Source: an uncultured Granulicatella sp.
Lineage (GTDB): Bacteria > Bacillota > Bacilli > Lactobacillales > Aerococcaceae
Direction: 5' to 3'
DNA length: 20,391 nt
Assembly (NCBI GenBank): GCA_934193545.1
Contig: CAKPVL010000024.1
Location: 1-20,391 of the forward strand
This document shows, in pieces, positions 6,041-14,951 of this stretch. A program made the position numbers and the translations under genes. Below the pieces are notes generated by a model. That model made no database searches. It was given only the letters and a program-made list of their open reading frames with translations, and was not told where the DNA came from. The first letter of the stretch is position 1. Every line of letters starts with the position of its first letter.

Positions 6041-6700
6041 TTATGCATTTTTTGAACGTTGACGCTCGGCTGCTGTTTCAATGATACGGTCAGCTAAATG
6101 TTGGTTTCTCACTAAGATAGGGCCATGGAAGTATGAGCAGAATACATTTTTATAATGACATCCTTCAACATGGTCTTCTTCGTTATTTCCATATCCTTTA
6201 ACGACTTTACCAAGTGGTTTCATGTTTTTACCAAGGTATGTTCTACCAATATGGTTTTCGTATCCTAAATACGTTTCACCAAATTCTTCATTAACAATCT
6301 CAACATCACCGATTAAACGATTTGGGAATTGTCCGTTTGTACATACGTCAATGGCGCTAATACCGTTGAGACGTTCGCCGCTTGCATTCACGTAGTAGCG
6401 ACCAAGTAATTGGAAGCCCCCACAAATCGCAACGACAACACCATTATCTTCGATATATTGGATAAGGGCGTCTTTTTTATTTTGAAGATCTTTTGCAACG
6501 ACTGTTTGCTCGTAGTCTTGACCACCGCCAAACATTACGATATCAAAGTCGTCTGGGTTAAAATCTTCTTCTAAACTAATTAAAGTTGTTTCTACTTCGT
6601 ACCCTAATTTTTTCGCACGGTGTTGCAACATGAGTAAGTTCCCATTATCACCATACGTATTCATTAAGTTTCCATATAAATGACAGATTCTTAATTTCAT
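6041..6700 (-). CDS. gatD: Lipid II isoglutaminyl synthase, glutaminase subunit GatD
   Basis: A 219-residue class I, CobB/CobQ-like glutamine amidotransferase. It releases ammonia from glutamine for MurT, which amidates the second-position D-Glu of lipid II to D-isoglutamine, a step needed for normal cross-linking in many Gram-positives. The nucleophile elbow is AICGG with Cys93, and YFHGP at 190-194 carries the catalytic His192. Arg128 sits at the position of a glutamine-binding Arg in the S. aureus enzyme. There is no signal peptide. Its ATG overlaps the murT stop as ATGA, which implies translational coupling and a fixed subunit ratio. It ends at the shared terminator. The length is slightly shorter than staphylococcal GatD, through a shorter C-terminus. 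Confidence 0.95.
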   Translation of the reverse strand: MKLRICHLYGNLMNTYGDNGNLLMLQHRAKKLGYEVETTLISLEEDFNPDDFDIVMFGGGQDYEQTVVAKDLQNKKDALIQYIEDNGVVVAICGGFQLLGRYYVNASGERLNGISAIDVCTNGQFPNRLIGDVEIVNEEFGETYLGYENHIGRTYLGKNMKPLGKVVKGYGNNEEDHVEGCHYKNVFCSYFHGPILVRNQHLADRIIETAAERQRSKNA

Positions 6701-8040
6701 CCGTTCATCCCTTCCTTAAGGTATCCTTCTTTAGCAAAGTCTTTACGTAAGTCGAGTAGAGCAGTATAGGTTGCTAGTACATTGACTTTATTCGTTGGAG
6801 CTTTGCGAATCCAATCGATTAATTCCGCATTTGTTTTAAAGACTTTGATATTTTCAAAACCGGCAACTTCCATACGAACGCCGAGGTCTTCAACACGGAT
6901 ACCACTAATGGCTGTATCGACAGCGTTCAAGGCGTGTAATCCTTCGAAATCGCCATCCCAAATCCAGCTGACATCTTGACCATCGGCTGGGTTATCGTTT
7001 AAGAGAACACCTAAACTAAATGGTTCTTTTTCGTAACTTAAGAGTTGAACGATTTGGTTAAATCCAACTGGGTTTTTAATTAAGTTCAACATCACATCTT
7101 TCTCTTCAACAGTAAATGTTTCTTGACGACCAAAGACGCGTTGAGCTTTTGAGAAGCCTTCTTGGATTTCTTCAGTAGAAAGACCAAAGAATTTTGCAGC
7201 AGAGTAGGCTGCTAACGCATTGTAAATATTGTAAAGTCCAGCAATTGGAATTGAGAACGTTGTACCGTCAATATCAAATGAAGAACCTGTTAGAGATAAT
7301 TCATTTAGTGCTGTGACAGCATAATTCAATTCAGGACGTTTGAAGTCGCATTTTGGACAATAGTATTTACCAAGGTTGCTATAAGTAATGCTCTTATAAT
7401 GCAAGATTGATTGGCAATGTGGGCAAAGAACACCATCAGTATTGTAGTGTGCCATCATTTCGCTATCTTCAGTATGGTTGAATCCGAAATACTCACGTGG
7501 ATTTGGAGTATCAACACTATTAAAAATAGGAGCGTCGCCATTTGCTAAAATTGTAGCACTTGGTGCAAAAGCAGCACCCTCAAGCATTAATTGGTATGTT
7601 GTATAAATTTCTCCAAAACGATCCATTTGGTCACGGAAAATATTCGTGAATACAAAAAGTTTTGGTTCGATATATGGAGTAATGTGACGAATCGTTGCTT
7701 CATCCACTTCAAGAACGGCGATATTCTTTTCGCCAGCTTTTGGTGAGTGATTTAAAAACGTCGAAACAATCCCTTGAGTTAAGTTAGCTCCAGTAGGGTT
7801 TGTTAAAATATTTGGATATTTTTGTTTTAATAATTGAACGATGAGGGAAGTCGTTAAAGTTTTCCCGTTTGTTCCGCTGACGATAATAACATCGTAGTTT
7901 TCAGCTAATGATTTTAAAATGTTTGGATCGATAGCATGTGCCACTTTCCCTGGCATGCTACTACCGCCTTTTGTAAAAGTCTTCAGAGCCCAGCGAGTAA
8001 ATCTACCAGCTCCTAATGCAACTTGTGTTCTAAGATTCAA
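6697..8040 (-). CDS. murT: Lipid II isoglutaminyl synthase, Mur-ligase-like subunit MurT
   Basis: A 447-residue partner of GatD that activates the alpha-carboxylate of D-Glu in lipid II with ATP. The Mur ligase P-loop GTNGKT is at 56-61. A four-cysteine zinc ribbon is inserted in the central domain (Cys206, Cys209, Cys228, Cys231), as in other MurT proteins. The C-terminal DUF1727 domain has the LLNDNPADGQDVSW segment at 347-359, whose Asp349 is a good candidate for the ammonia-site Asp. The start codon is TTG at 8040-8038, preceded by AAAGGA at a 9-base spacing. The resulting N-terminus (MNLRTQVALGAGRF) is what the family shows, and no in-frame ATG fits better. An extended -10 promoter lies about 35 bases upstream. 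It is divergent from tdk. Confidence 0.95.
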   Translation of the reverse strand: MNLRTQVALGAGRFTRWALKTFTKGGSSMPGKVAHAIDPNILKSLAENYDVIIVSGTNGKTLTTSLIVQLLKQKYPNILTNPTGANLTQGIVSTFLNHSPKAGEKNIAVLEVDEATIRHITPYIEPKLFVFTNIFRDQMDRFGEIYTTYQLMLEGAAFAPSATILANGDAPIFNSVDTPNPREYFGFNHTEDSEMMAHYNTDGVLCPHCQSILHYKSITYSNLGKYYCPKCDFKRPELNYAVTALNELSLTGSSFDIDGTTFSIPIAGLYNIYNALAAYSAAKFFGLSTEEIQEGFSKAQRVFGRQETFTVEEKDVMLNLIKNPVGFNQIVQLLSYEKEPFSLGVLLNDNPADGQDVSWIWDGDFEGLHALNAVDTAISGIRVEDLGVRMEVAGFENIKVFKTNAELIDWIRKAPTNKVNVLATYTALLDLRKDFAKEGYLKEGMNG

Positions 8041-8073
8041 TTTAGACGATCCTTTCCGTTAATATACTCCACC

Positions 8074-8082
8074 ATTGTAGCA
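8074..8082 (-). promoter_or_regulatory. Extended -10 promoter of murT-gatD
   Basis: On the - strand TGC-TACAAT (8082-8074) forms an extended -10 site about 34 bases before the murT TTG start. The -35 region is poor. The palindrome TTTTCATGAAAA (8085-8096) lies directly upstream, where an operator or spacer would be. Confidence 0.5.
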
Positions 8083-8104
8083 TATTTTCATGAAAAGTGG
8101 CTTA

Positions 8105-8118
8105 TAAAAACGTTTTTA
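8105..8118. repeat. Palindromes in the murT/tdk divergent intergenic region
   Basis: The 195-bp gap (8041-8235) holds no gene. It contains the perfect 14-base palindrome TAAAAACGTTTTTA (8105-8118), TTTTCATGAAAA (8085-8096), and a nested inverted repeat at 8158-8188: AACGG...CCGTT outside, CTTTG-CA-CAAAG inside. Some may be operators; part may simply reflect AT-rich DNA. Confidence 0.5.
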
Positions 8119-8169
8119 AAATTTTATTAAAATAGTTTGTGAAAAATACCTTAAAATAACGGTTTTTCT

Positions 8170-8213
8170 TTGCACAAAGGTACCCGTTTATCGTAAGATA
8201 TTAAAGGTATAGT
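8170..8213 (+). promoter_or_regulatory. Possible tdk promoter region
   Basis: TATAGT (8208-8213) is the best -10, 23 bases before the start codon, with no clear -35. An alternative is TTGCAC (8170-8175), an 18-base spacer and TAAGAT (8194-8199). Confidence 0.35.
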
Positions 8214-8235
8214 TTAGCAATTTGGAGGGATAATT

Positions 8236-8814
8236 GTGGCACAATTGTTTTTTAAATATGGTGCAATGAATAGCGGTAAATCAATCGAAATTTTAAAGGT
8301 TGCGCATAATTATGAAGAACAAGACAAACCGGTTTTATTATTTACGAGTGCAATTGATGATCGTGATCAAGTAGGGTATGTATCGAGTCGTATTGGTGTT
8401 AGACGTGAAGCTATTCCAATTTTTGATGATACTCCAATTTACGAAATCGTCGAAGGGCAAGCAGTAAAACCATATTGTATTTTAATTGATGAATCTCAAT
8501 TCTTATCAAAACAACACATTCTTGAACTCGCTCGAATTGTTGACGAATTAAATATTCCAGTAATGGCATTTGGCCTTAAGAATGATTTCCAAAACGAATT
8601 ATTCGAAGGATCTAAATACTTATTACTCTATGCTGATAAAATCGAAGAAATTAAAACGATTTGTTGGTATTGTCATAAAAAAGCAAGTATGAATATGCGC
8701 GTAGTCGATGGTGTTCCAGTGTATACGGGAGAACAAATTCAAATTGGAGGCAATGATGCGTATTATCCAGTTTGCCGTTATCACTATAACCATCCAGGTG
8801 AAGAACGCTTATAA
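8236..8814 (+). CDS. tdk: Thymidine kinase (type II)
   Basis: Phosphorylates thymidine to dTMP in the pyrimidine salvage pathway; cytosolic, a tetramer in relatives. At 192 residues it has the normal length. The P-loop GAMNSGKS is at 9-16 and DESQF at 85-89 with the catalytic Glu86. The structural zinc site is formed by Cys143, Cys146, Cys180 and His183. The lasso segment [16 protein letters not shown] binds the thymine base. The start codon is GTG, fixed by GGAGGG at 8224-8229, 6 bases away. It leads the run tdk-prfA-prmC-tsaC, an order conserved in Firmicutes, and prfA starts 21 bp after it. Confidence 0.97.
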   Translation: MAQLFFKYGAMNSGKSIEILKVAHNYEEQDKPVLLFTSAIDDRDQVGYVSSRIGVRREAIPIFDDTPIYEIVEGQAVKPYCILIDESQFLSKQHILELARIVDELNIPVMAFGLKNDFQNELFEGSKYLLLYADKIEEIKTICWYCHKKASMNMRVVDGVPVYTGEQIQIGGNDAYYPVCRYHYNHPGEERL

Positions 8815-8835
8815 GAGAAGATAAAGGAGAAAAGT

Positions 8836-9915
8836 ATGTTCGATCAATTAGATAGTTTTATTATTCGCTATGATGAACTTTCAGAGTTACTAAGTGACCC
8901 AGAAGTTATCGGCGATACAAAACGCTTCATGGAATTAACAAAAGAAGAAGCAAACTTACGACCAAAAGTAGAGACGTTCAAACGTTATCAACAAGTGGTC
9001 GAAGAAATTAGCGACACAGAGGAAATGCTTGGTGAAAGCTTAGATGCTGAAATGGCAGAAATGGCAAAAGAAGAATTAAGCTCCCTCAAAAAAGAAAAAG
9101 TAGAATTAGAAGATAAAATCAAATTCTTACTATTACCTGAAGATCCAAACGATGGCAAAAACATCATCATGGAAATCCGCGGGGCTGCGGGTGGAGATGA
9201 AGCTGCACTCTTTGCCGGAGACCTTTTGAATATGTATCAAAAATACGCAGAGTCACAAGGCTGGCGTGTAGAAGTGATGGATGCCAACGTTACAGGTATC
9301 GGTGGTTACAAAGAAGTTATTTTAATGATTACAGGGGATAACGTATTCTCTAAATTAAAATATGAATCTGGTGCTCACCGTGTACAACGTGTCCCATCAA
9401 CTGAATCTCAAGGACGTGTGCATACTTCAACAGCTACAGTCGTAGTAATGCCTGAAGCCGAAGAAGTAGAAATTGAATTAGAAGATAAAGATATTCGTGT
9501 GGATATTTACCATGCATCAGGTGCCGGTGGACAGCACGTTAACAAGACTGCATCTGCCGTACGTTTAACGCACTTGCCAACAGGAATTGTTGTTGCTATG
9601 CAAGATGAACGTTCACAATTGAAAAACCGTGAGAAAGCGATGAAAGTATTGCGTGCGCGTGTATACGACAAGATTTCTCAAGAAGCGCAATCTGAATATG
9701 ATGCAAACCGTAAGTCTGCAGTAGGTACAGGGGACCGTTCTGAACGTATTCGTACGTACAATTTCCCACAAAACCGTGTTACAGACCACCGTATTGGTTT
9801 AACACTTCAAAAGTTAGATCAAGTGTTAGCTGGAAAAATTGATGAAATTGTCGATGCTTTAATTCTTTATGATCACACAGAAAAATTGGAGCAATTAAAT
9901 AATGGAAACAACTAA
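8836..9915 (+). CDS. prfA: Peptide chain release factor 1 (RF1)
   Basis: Recognises UAA and UAG in the ribosomal A site and triggers release of the finished peptide. The GGQ motif is at 231-233 in [11 protein letters not shown]; its Gln233 is the residue methylated by PrmC. The stop-codon recognition tripeptide is PST at 187-189 ([10 protein letters not shown]), the PxT signature of RF1 rather than the SPF of RF2. The helical N-terminal domain (1-105) and the 359-residue length are standard, and no programmed frameshift is present, as expected for RF1. AAAGGAG lies 8 bases before ATG. Its 3' end overlaps prmC by 14 bases. Confidence 0.98.
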   Translation: MFDQLDSFIIRYDELSELLSDPEVIGDTKRFMELTKEEANLRPKVETFKRYQQVVEEISDTEEMLGESLDAEMAEMAKEELSSLKKEKVELEDKIKFLLLPEDPNDGKNIIMEIRGAAGGDEAALFAGDLLNMYQKYAESQGWRVEVMDANVTGIGGYKEVILMITGDNVFSKLKYESGAHRVQRVPSTESQGRVHTSTATVVVMPEAEEVEIELEDKDIRVDIYHASGAGGQHVNKTASAVRLTHLPTGIVVAMQDERSQLKNREKAMKVLRARVYDKISQEAQSEYDANRKSAVGTGDRSERIRTYNFPQNRVTDHRIGLTLQKLDQVLAGKIDEIVDALILYDHTEKLEQLNNGNN

Positions 9916-10777
9916 TCCAACAAACCAAGAAGTCCTCGTTAGGGCTTCTTGTTTTTTAGAAGAAAAACAACCTAAATTAGGAAGCGAAGAATGCCAACAT
10001 CTTGTAAGAGAATTAATGCTATTCAAGAATCAATGGACCCTGTCGCAATTTCTCTTAAATTTACGACAAGAGGCTTCGATGACTTTTGAAGATCTACAAC
10101 CTGAATTGATGCGTCTTAGTACATTTGAACCATTGCAGCAAATTACAGGAGTTGCAGAATTTCTAGGGGAAGAATTCATGGTCACAAAGGATACCTTGAT
10201 TCCTCGTCCGGAAACAGAAGAGCTAGTTTTAAAAGCACAGTCATTTTTAGAACAATGTCCAGTTGGGAACGTACTAGAAATTGGTGTTGGAACAGGCTGT
10301 ATTATTTTAAGCCTGGAAAGATTAGTAGGCCGACATCAATATATGGGGTGCGATATTTCAGAGGAAGCGCTCGTTGTTGCTAAGAAGAATCGAGAGAAGT
10401 TCAATCTTCAAACCGAATTGATATATAGCGATGTGTACAGCAACGTACCACATGAAAAGTTTGAGTGTATTATTAGTAATCCACCGTATATTGCATTTTC
10501 AGAAGAAGCATTAATGGATGAATCGGTGCGACTTTATGAGCCAACTCAAGCGTTATTTGCAGAAAATGAGGGGCTTGCGATTTACGAAAAGATTGCTAAC
10601 CGATTAGAAGAATTTTTAACAGATAGTGGACAAGCCTTTTTTGAATTTGGATTTAATCAAGGGCCTAGCGTGCAACGAATTTTTAGTTCAGCTTGTCCAA
10701 ATCGAAAAGTAACGATTCATAAAGATATTGCAGGTATGGACCGAATGATTATTGTGAGTGGAAAGGAGGCGCAGTAA
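9902..10777 (+). CDS. prmC: Release factor glutamine N5-methyltransferase PrmC
   Basis: An S-adenosylmethionine-dependent methyltransferase that methylates the Gln of the GGQ motif in RF1 and RF2, raising termination efficiency. The N-terminal helical domain (about 1-85) binds the release factor; [16 protein letters not shown] at 77-92 and [10 protein letters not shown] at 100-109 are hallmarks. The SAM loop EIGVGTG is at 126-132, and the substrate-Gln motif NPPY at 193-196. The length of 291 is slightly above average. The start overlaps the end of prfA by 14 bases, with GGAG about 10 bases upstream, so translation is probably coupled to that of its own substrate. The stop overlaps the next start as TAATG. 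Confidence 0.96.
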   Translation: METTNPTNQEVLVRASCFLEEKQPKLGSEECQHLVRELMLFKNQWTLSQFLLNLRQEASMTFEDLQPELMRLSTFEPLQQITGVAEFLGEEFMVTKDTLIPRPETEELVLKAQSFLEQCPVGNVLEIGVGTGCIILSLERLVGRHQYMGCDISEEALVVAKKNREKFNLQTELIYSDVYSNVPHEKFECIISNPPYIAFSEEALMDESVRLYEPTQALFAENEGLAIYEKIANRLEEFLTDSGQAFFEFGFNQGPSVQRIFSSACPNRKVTIHKDIAGMDRMIIVSGKEAQ

Positions 10778-11787
10778 TGGAAACACAAATTTTTACAAAA
10801 GAGAACTTAGATATTGCAGCTAAAGCGTTGCAACAAGGAGAAATTGTTTCTTTTCCAACGGAGACGGTGTATGGATTAGGAGCAATCGCAACAAGTCAAG
10901 AAGCTGTTTTAAAGGTATTTGAGGCAAAAGGCCGTCCAAGTGATAATCCGCTCATTGTGCATATTAGTGACATCCAGCAGATGACTTCTACTGTAGAAGA
11001 AGTTCCTGAAATTGCGCTGACCTTAGCGAAGGCTTTTTGGCCAGGACCACTGACGATGATTCTAAAGGCGAAACCAGGAATTTATGCACCAGCCTTATCC
11101 GCTGGGCTCCCAACAGTTTCATTCCGTATGCCAAATCATCCGTTAACATTAGAGTTAATCACGAAGGTAGGAATTCCGCTTGTGGGGCCGAGTGCGAATC
11201 TTTCAACAAAGCCAAGTCCAACGAAAGTAGAACATGTATTTGAAGATATGAATGGTCGTATTCGAGGAATCGTTGACGGTGGTTCATCTACTGTTGGTGT
11301 AGAGTCGACGGTGATTGATTTAACCAATGATGAAGGCCCAGTGATTTTAAGACCGGGTGTCATTACAAAAGAACAAATTGAAGCGGTCATTGGGCCTATT
11401 CAATCTACAGTCAAAACGACAGCAGGAGAGCGGGAAGTACCCAAATCTCCTGGTATGAAATATCGTCATTACGCACCCAAAACACCAGTGTTTGTTGTTG
11501 ACGGAACGGTTGAAGCTTTTGAAGAAACTATCCATAAATACAAAGTACAAGGAAAAACAGTGGGTGTGATGGCTCAAAACGCTATTGTAGATGTCTTTGA
11601 AAATAAAGTTGAAGGTACTTACAAGATGGGGACGAGCGTGGACGATATGAACCGTGCGTTATTTGATGCACTGCGCACATTGGACCACTTAAAATTAGAT
11701 GTAATTTTAGCTGAGTCTGCTCCAGAAGTAGGAGTAGGAATCGCTTATATGAACCGTTTGAAAAAGGCGGCATCCACCGCACTTTAA
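10777..11787 (+). CDS. tsaC: L-threonylcarbamoyladenylate synthase (Sua5/YwlC type)
   Basis: Makes threonylcarbamoyl-AMP from threonine, bicarbonate and ATP, the first step of t6A37 modification of tRNAs that read ANN codons. It has the two-domain Sua5 form. A YrdC domain (about 10-205) carries FPTETVYGLG at 26-35, KGRPSDNPL at 51-59 and GPSANLS at 137-143. The linker SPGMKYRHYAPKTP (224-237) closes over the active site, and a Sua5 C-terminal domain follows to 336. The B. subtilis orthologue is ywlC. It overlaps prmC by one base and has AAAGGAGG at 10762-10769. Partner genes (tsaB, tsaD, tsaE) are not in the window. No terminator follows. Confidence 0.95.
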   Translation: METQIFTKENLDIAAKALQQGEIVSFPTETVYGLGAIATSQEAVLKVFEAKGRPSDNPLIVHISDIQQMTSTVEEVPEIALTLAKAFWPGPLTMILKAKPGIYAPALSAGLPTVSFRMPNHPLTLELITKVGIPLVGPSANLSTKPSPTKVEHVFEDMNGRIRGIVDGGSSTVGVESTVIDLTNDEGPVILRPGVITKEQIEAVIGPIQSTVKTTAGEREVPKSPGMKYRHYAPKTPVFVVDGTVEAFEETIHKYKVQGKTVGVMAQNAIVDVFENKVEGTYKMGTSVDDMNRALFDALRTLDHLKLDVILAESAPEVGVGIAYMNRLKKAASTAL

Positions 11788-11803
11788 GAGAACTCATAGC
11801 TTT

Positions 11804-11831
11804 TCTACAAAACGTGATAATGTGATAAAAT
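11804..11831 (+). promoter_or_regulatory. Possible glyA promoter
   Basis: TCTACA (11804-11809), a 16-base spacer and TAAAAT (11826-11831) lie about 30 bases before the glyA start, in a 74-bp gap. The spacer and -10 include a tandem GTGATAA repeat. No hairpin terminator separates glyA from the gene before it, so read-through is also likely. Confidence 0.42.
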
Positions 11832-11861
11832 AGAAAGGTAAGAATAGAAAGGGGTAGTTGA

Positions 11862-13094
11862 ATGAGTCAATTTACAGAAGATAAAATCATCTTTGAGACG
11901 ATCGAAAAAGAACTTCATCGTCAGCAACAAGGGATTGAATTAATTGCATCAGAAAACTTCGTATCTGAAGGAGTTTTGCGTGCACAAGGAAGTATTCTAA
12001 CGAATAAATATGCAGAAGGGTATCCAGGTCGTCGTTATTATGGCGGATGTGAGTACGTGGATGTTATCGAACAATTAGCGATTGATCGCGTAAAAGAATT
12101 GTTTGGGGCTGAATATGCCAATGTGCAACCTCACTCAGGTTCTCAAGCAAACATGGCAGCATATCGTGCCTTAGTGAAGAAAGGCGATAAGATTTTAGGG
12201 ATGGACTTAAACCATGGTGGTCACTTGACTCACGGTATGGGAGTAAACTTCTCTGGACAAGATTATCAGTTTGTTTCTTATGGAGTAAATCCAGAAACTG
12301 AAACAATCGATTACGAAGAATTAGAACGTATCGCTAAAGAAGAAAAACCACAATTAATCGTGGCTGGAGCTTCAGCATATCCGCGTGAAATTGACTTCAA
12401 ACGTATTAGTGAAATCGCTAAAGAAGTTGGAGCTTACTTCATGGTGGATATGGCTCATATCGCTGGTTTAGTCGCTAAAGGGGCTCATCAAAATCCAGTT
12501 CCATACGCCGATGTTGTAACATCAACAACACATAAAACATTGCGTGGACCACGTGGCGGTTTAATTTTAGCAAAAGAAGAATTTGGTAAGAAATTAAACA
12601 GTGCGATCTTCCCTGGAATCCAAGGCGGACCACTAGAACACGTGATTGCGGGTAAAGCAGTTGCATTCCATGAAGCTCTTCAACCAGCATTTGGTGAGTA
12701 TATCGAGCAAGTCGTGAAGAATGCTAAAGCAATGGCAGAGGTGTTCGAAGGAACAGCCATTCGTGCGATTTCAGGTGGTACAGATAACCATCTATTACTC
12801 CTCGATATTAAAGAAACTGGATTAAACGGTAAAGAAGCGCAAGAATTACTCGACACTGTTGGAATTACAGTGAATAAAAACGCCATTCCATTTGATACAT
12901 TACCACCTGTTAAAACAAGTGGAATTCGTGTCGGAACGGCTGCTATTACAACTCGTGGCTTTGATGAAGCCGCTGCGAAGAAAGTAGCAGAGTTAATCCT
13001 TACAACATTAACAAATCCTGAAAATGAAGAAGTATTAAATAGCGTCCGTCAAGAAGTGAAACAATTGACTGAAACTTTCAAATTATACGCGTAA
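11862..13094 (+). CDS. glyA: Serine hydroxymethyltransferase
   Basis: A PLP enzyme that interconverts serine and tetrahydrofolate with glycine and 5,10-methylene-tetrahydrofolate, the main source of one-carbon units for thymidylate and purines. At 410 residues it has normal bacterial length. The PLP lysine is Lys225 in [13 protein letters not shown], Asp196 ([10 protein letters not shown]) contacts the pyridine nitrogen, and LIASENF at 27-33 and [10 protein letters not shown] at 92-101 are family blocks. GAAAGGGG lies 7 bases before ATG. The neighbour upp downstream is the usual Firmicutes order. The 130-bp gap to upp has no strong terminator, so the two may be co-transcribed. Confidence 0.98.
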   Translation: MSQFTEDKIIFETIEKELHRQQQGIELIASENFVSEGVLRAQGSILTNKYAEGYPGRRYYGGCEYVDVIEQLAIDRVKELFGAEYANVQPHSGSQANMAAYRALVKKGDKILGMDLNHGGHLTHGMGVNFSGQDYQFVSYGVNPETETIDYEELERIAKEEKPQLIVAGASAYPREIDFKRISEIAKEVGAYFMVDMAHIAGLVAKGAHQNPVPYADVVTSTTHKTLRGPRGGLILAKEEFGKKLNSAIFPGIQGGPLEHVIAGKAVAFHEALQPAFGEYIEQVVKNAKAMAEVFEGTAIRAISGGTDNHLLLLDIKETGLNGKEAQELLDTVGITVNKNAIPFDTLPPVKTSGIRVGTAAITTRGFDEAAAKKVAELILTTLTNPENEEVLNSVRQEVKQLTETFKLYA

Positions 13095-13224
13095 CGAAGT
13101 AAATGTAAAGGTTTGTTTCAGATTATGAAAATAATAATAAGTTTTCAAATTGAGACTAGATATTTAACTGGTTTTTAGGTAAAATAATAGAAGTGACACT
13201 AATGTATTGGAAGGAGAATGACAA

Positions 13225-13860
13225 ATGGGTAAATTTCACGTACTTGATCATCCGTTAATTCAACATAAATTAACAATGATTCGTCAAAAAGATTGTGGAA
13301 CAAAAGTTTTCCGCGAAGTTGTAAACGAAATTTCAATGCTAATGGCTTATGAGGTTTCTAGAGATCTACCTCTTGAAGATGTAGAAATCGAAACTCCACT
13401 TGTTAAAACAACATTGAAAACATTAGCTGGTAAAAAAGTTGCTATCATTCCGATTCTGCGTGCAGGACTAGGAATGGTTGATGGAATTCTCGAATTAATC
13501 CCAGCAGCCAAAATTGGGCATGTTGGTATGTATCGTGACCATGACACATTGCAACCTGTTGAGTATTTCGTGAAGTTGCCTTCAGATATTTCTGAAAGAC
13601 AATTGTTTGTCGTTGATCCTATGTTAGCAACTGGGGGATCTGCAGTAGCTGCTATTGACGCACTGTTGAAGCGTGGTGCACAACCAAGCTCGATTAAGTT
13701 TTGCTGTCTTGTAGCCGCTCCAGAAGGGGTAGAAGTTCTACGTAAAGCCCACCCAGATATCGACATCTACGCAGCTGCGTTAGATGAAAGATTAAATGAA
13801 CATGGATACATTCTTCCAGGATTAGGAGATGCTGGAGATCGTTTATTCGGAACCAAATAA
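13225..13860 (+). CDS. upp: Uracil phosphoribosyltransferase
   Basis: Converts uracil and PRPP to UMP in pyrimidine salvage. At 211 residues, the PRPP loop [10 protein letters not shown] is at 130-139 and the uracil-binding C-terminus [13 protein letters not shown] at 199-211. [12 protein letters not shown] at 77-88 is also conserved. GGAAGGAGA precedes the ATG by about 8 bases; the ATG at 13218 is out of frame. I see no PyrR-type attenuator in the 130-bp gap before it (13095-13224), which is AT-rich; TAAAAT at 13180-13185 is a possible -10 with no good -35. A strong terminator follows, separating upp from the ATP synthase operon. Confidence 0.97.
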   Translation: MGKFHVLDHPLIQHKLTMIRQKDCGTKVFREVVNEISMLMAYEVSRDLPLEDVEIETPLVKTTLKTLAGKKVAIIPILRAGLGMVDGILELIPAAKIGHVGMYRDHDTLQPVEYFVKLPSDISERQLFVVDPMLATGGSAVAAIDALLKRGAQPSSIKFCCLVAAPEGVEVLRKAHPDIDIYAAALDERLNEHGYILPGLGDAGDRLFGTK

Positions 13861-13899
13861 TAAATATATATAGTCAACGCTTTTGCGATAGACTATTGC

Positions 13900-13975
13900 C
13901 ACCAAATCTGACAATAATCACCGTACTGAGCGTAAGCCTCAATGTATAGGATTATTGTCAGTTTTTTATTTGGTG
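13900..13975 (+). terminator. Two-part hairpin terminator/leader between upp and atpB
   Basis: CTGACAATAATC (13908-13919) pairs perfectly with GATTATTGTCAG (13950-13961), 12 bp, and six T follow (13962-13967), a standard terminator signature despite a 30-base loop. A second pairing, CACCAAAT (13900-13907) with ATTTGGTG (13968-13975), closes around it and leaves the T tract as a bulge. The loop could form a 4-bp TGAG/CTCA helix. The structure ends 1 base before the atpB Shine-Dalgarno. I find no convincing promoter between it and atpB, so it may control read-through into the operon. Confidence 0.7.
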
Positions 13976-13997
13976 TAAAGGAGGGGAAATAAGAAAC

Positions 13998-14711
13998 ATG
14001 GAAGCAACACCAAAAGTGGTTGAGATTTTTGGATTGTCGTTTTCAGTTCCGATTTTGATTTCATGTGGGGTTAGTGTTTTACTAATCGCATTATTTACAA
14101 TTTTTGCCTCAAGGAAGGTTTCGATGAAGCCTGGTAAGTTGCAAAATGCTCTGGAAGCCCTCATGGACTTCACGAAGGGTATTGTAAACAGTGCAGTTGA
14201 TGAGAAAACAGCACAAACGTATTATTTATACATTTTCTCACTGTTTTCTTTTGTACTAGTCGCTAATATGGTTGGGCTAATTATCTTTATTCACTATGAA
14301 GATCACAGCTATTTTGCCAGTCCAACAGCTAGCCCGATAGTATGTTTAGCCTTAGCGCTAATGACAACATTAATCGCACATTATTCTGGTGTACAGAAGA
14401 TGGGACTCAAAGGATATATTCAACATTCTTACTTAAGTCCGATGTCGATAATGCTCCCAATCAAATTGATTGAAGAGTTTACGAACACAATTACGTTGGC
14501 ATTCCGTCTGTACGGAAATATTTATGCCGGCGAAGTGTTATTAGGATTGATCGTGATGTTCTCATCCGCAGCAGGACTAATAACATATATTCTTGCGATT
14601 CCGCTAGGAGTAGTATGGCAAGGATTTTCAGTGGTAATTGGAGCTATTCAAGCGTACGTATTCTGTACGTTGACAATGGTTTACATCTCACATAAAGTAA
14701 TGAAACATTAA
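13998..14711 (+). CDS. atpB: ATP synthase Fo subunit a
   Basis: A membrane stator subunit that forms the two proton half-channels against the c-ring. At 237 residues it shows five to six hydrophobic helices. The essential Arg is Arg170 in LAFRLYGNIYAGEV, and the last helices contain the expected IQAYVFCTLTMVYI. The Shine-Dalgarno AAAGGAGGGG (13977-13986) is strong but 11 bases from ATG, rather far; no nearer in-frame start is present. It is the first gene of atpBEFHAGDC. The small atpI gene, which often precedes atpB in Bacillus, is not present between upp and atpB. Confidence 0.96.
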   Translation: MEATPKVVEIFGLSFSVPILISCGVSVLLIALFTIFASRKVSMKPGKLQNALEALMDFTKGIVNSAVDEKTAQTYYLYIFSLFSFVLVANMVGLIIFIHYEDHSYFASPTASPIVCLALALMTTLIAHYSGVQKMGLKGYIQHSYLSPMSIMLPIKLIEEFTNTITLAFRLYGNIYAGEVLLGLIVMFSSAAGLITYILAIPLGVVWQGFSVVIGAIQAYVFCTLTMVYISHKVMKH

Positions 14712-14735
14712 TTTTTAAGAAATGAGGAATTTATA

Positions 14736-14951
14736 ATGACAGAATTAGCAGCAGCAATCGCAGTAGCAGGAGCAGCTTTAGCAGCAGCCTTTGGTAACCA
14801 AGCAGTTATCGTAAAAACAATTGAATCAATGACACGCCAACCAGAAATGAGCAATGAATTACGTTCAACAATGTTCATCGGGGTTGCCTTAATCGAAGCG
14901 ATGCCAATCTTCGCCGTATTAATCGCTCTTATCCTTGTATTCGTTAAATAA
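14736..14951 (+). CDS. atpE: ATP synthase Fo subunit c
   Basis: A 71-residue hairpin of two helices that assembles into the proton-driven ring. The ion-carrying residue is Glu54 in ALIEAMP, and the polar loop RQPE is at 34-37. Glu54 is followed by Ala, and the helix-1 position of the sodium-ligand Gln is Asn21, so coupling to protons rather than sodium is expected. The helix-1 glycine motif (usually GxGxGxG) reads AxAxAxG at 14-20. GAGG lies 9 bases before ATG. It follows atpB by 24 bp. The small size and the Ala-rich sequence are normal for a c subunit, apart from the missing glycines. Confidence 0.97.
   Translation: MTELAAAIAVAGAALAAAFGNQAVIVKTIESMTRQPEMSNELRSTMFIGVALIEAMPIFAVLIALILVFVK

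Noticed and set aside
11136..11577. Antisense frames inside the Sua5/YwlC gene
   Set aside because: Shadows of a highly conserved coding sequence, with no ribosome sites and no family resemblance.
13095..13224. PyrR-type attenuator before upp
   Set aside because: No anti-terminator/terminator pair or PyrR-binding loop can be drawn; the gap is AT-rich without a strong hairpin.
13347..13766. 139-codon frame antisense to upp
   Set aside because: It lies wholly inside a certain gene; its composition mirrors the codon pattern of upp and there is no start signal.
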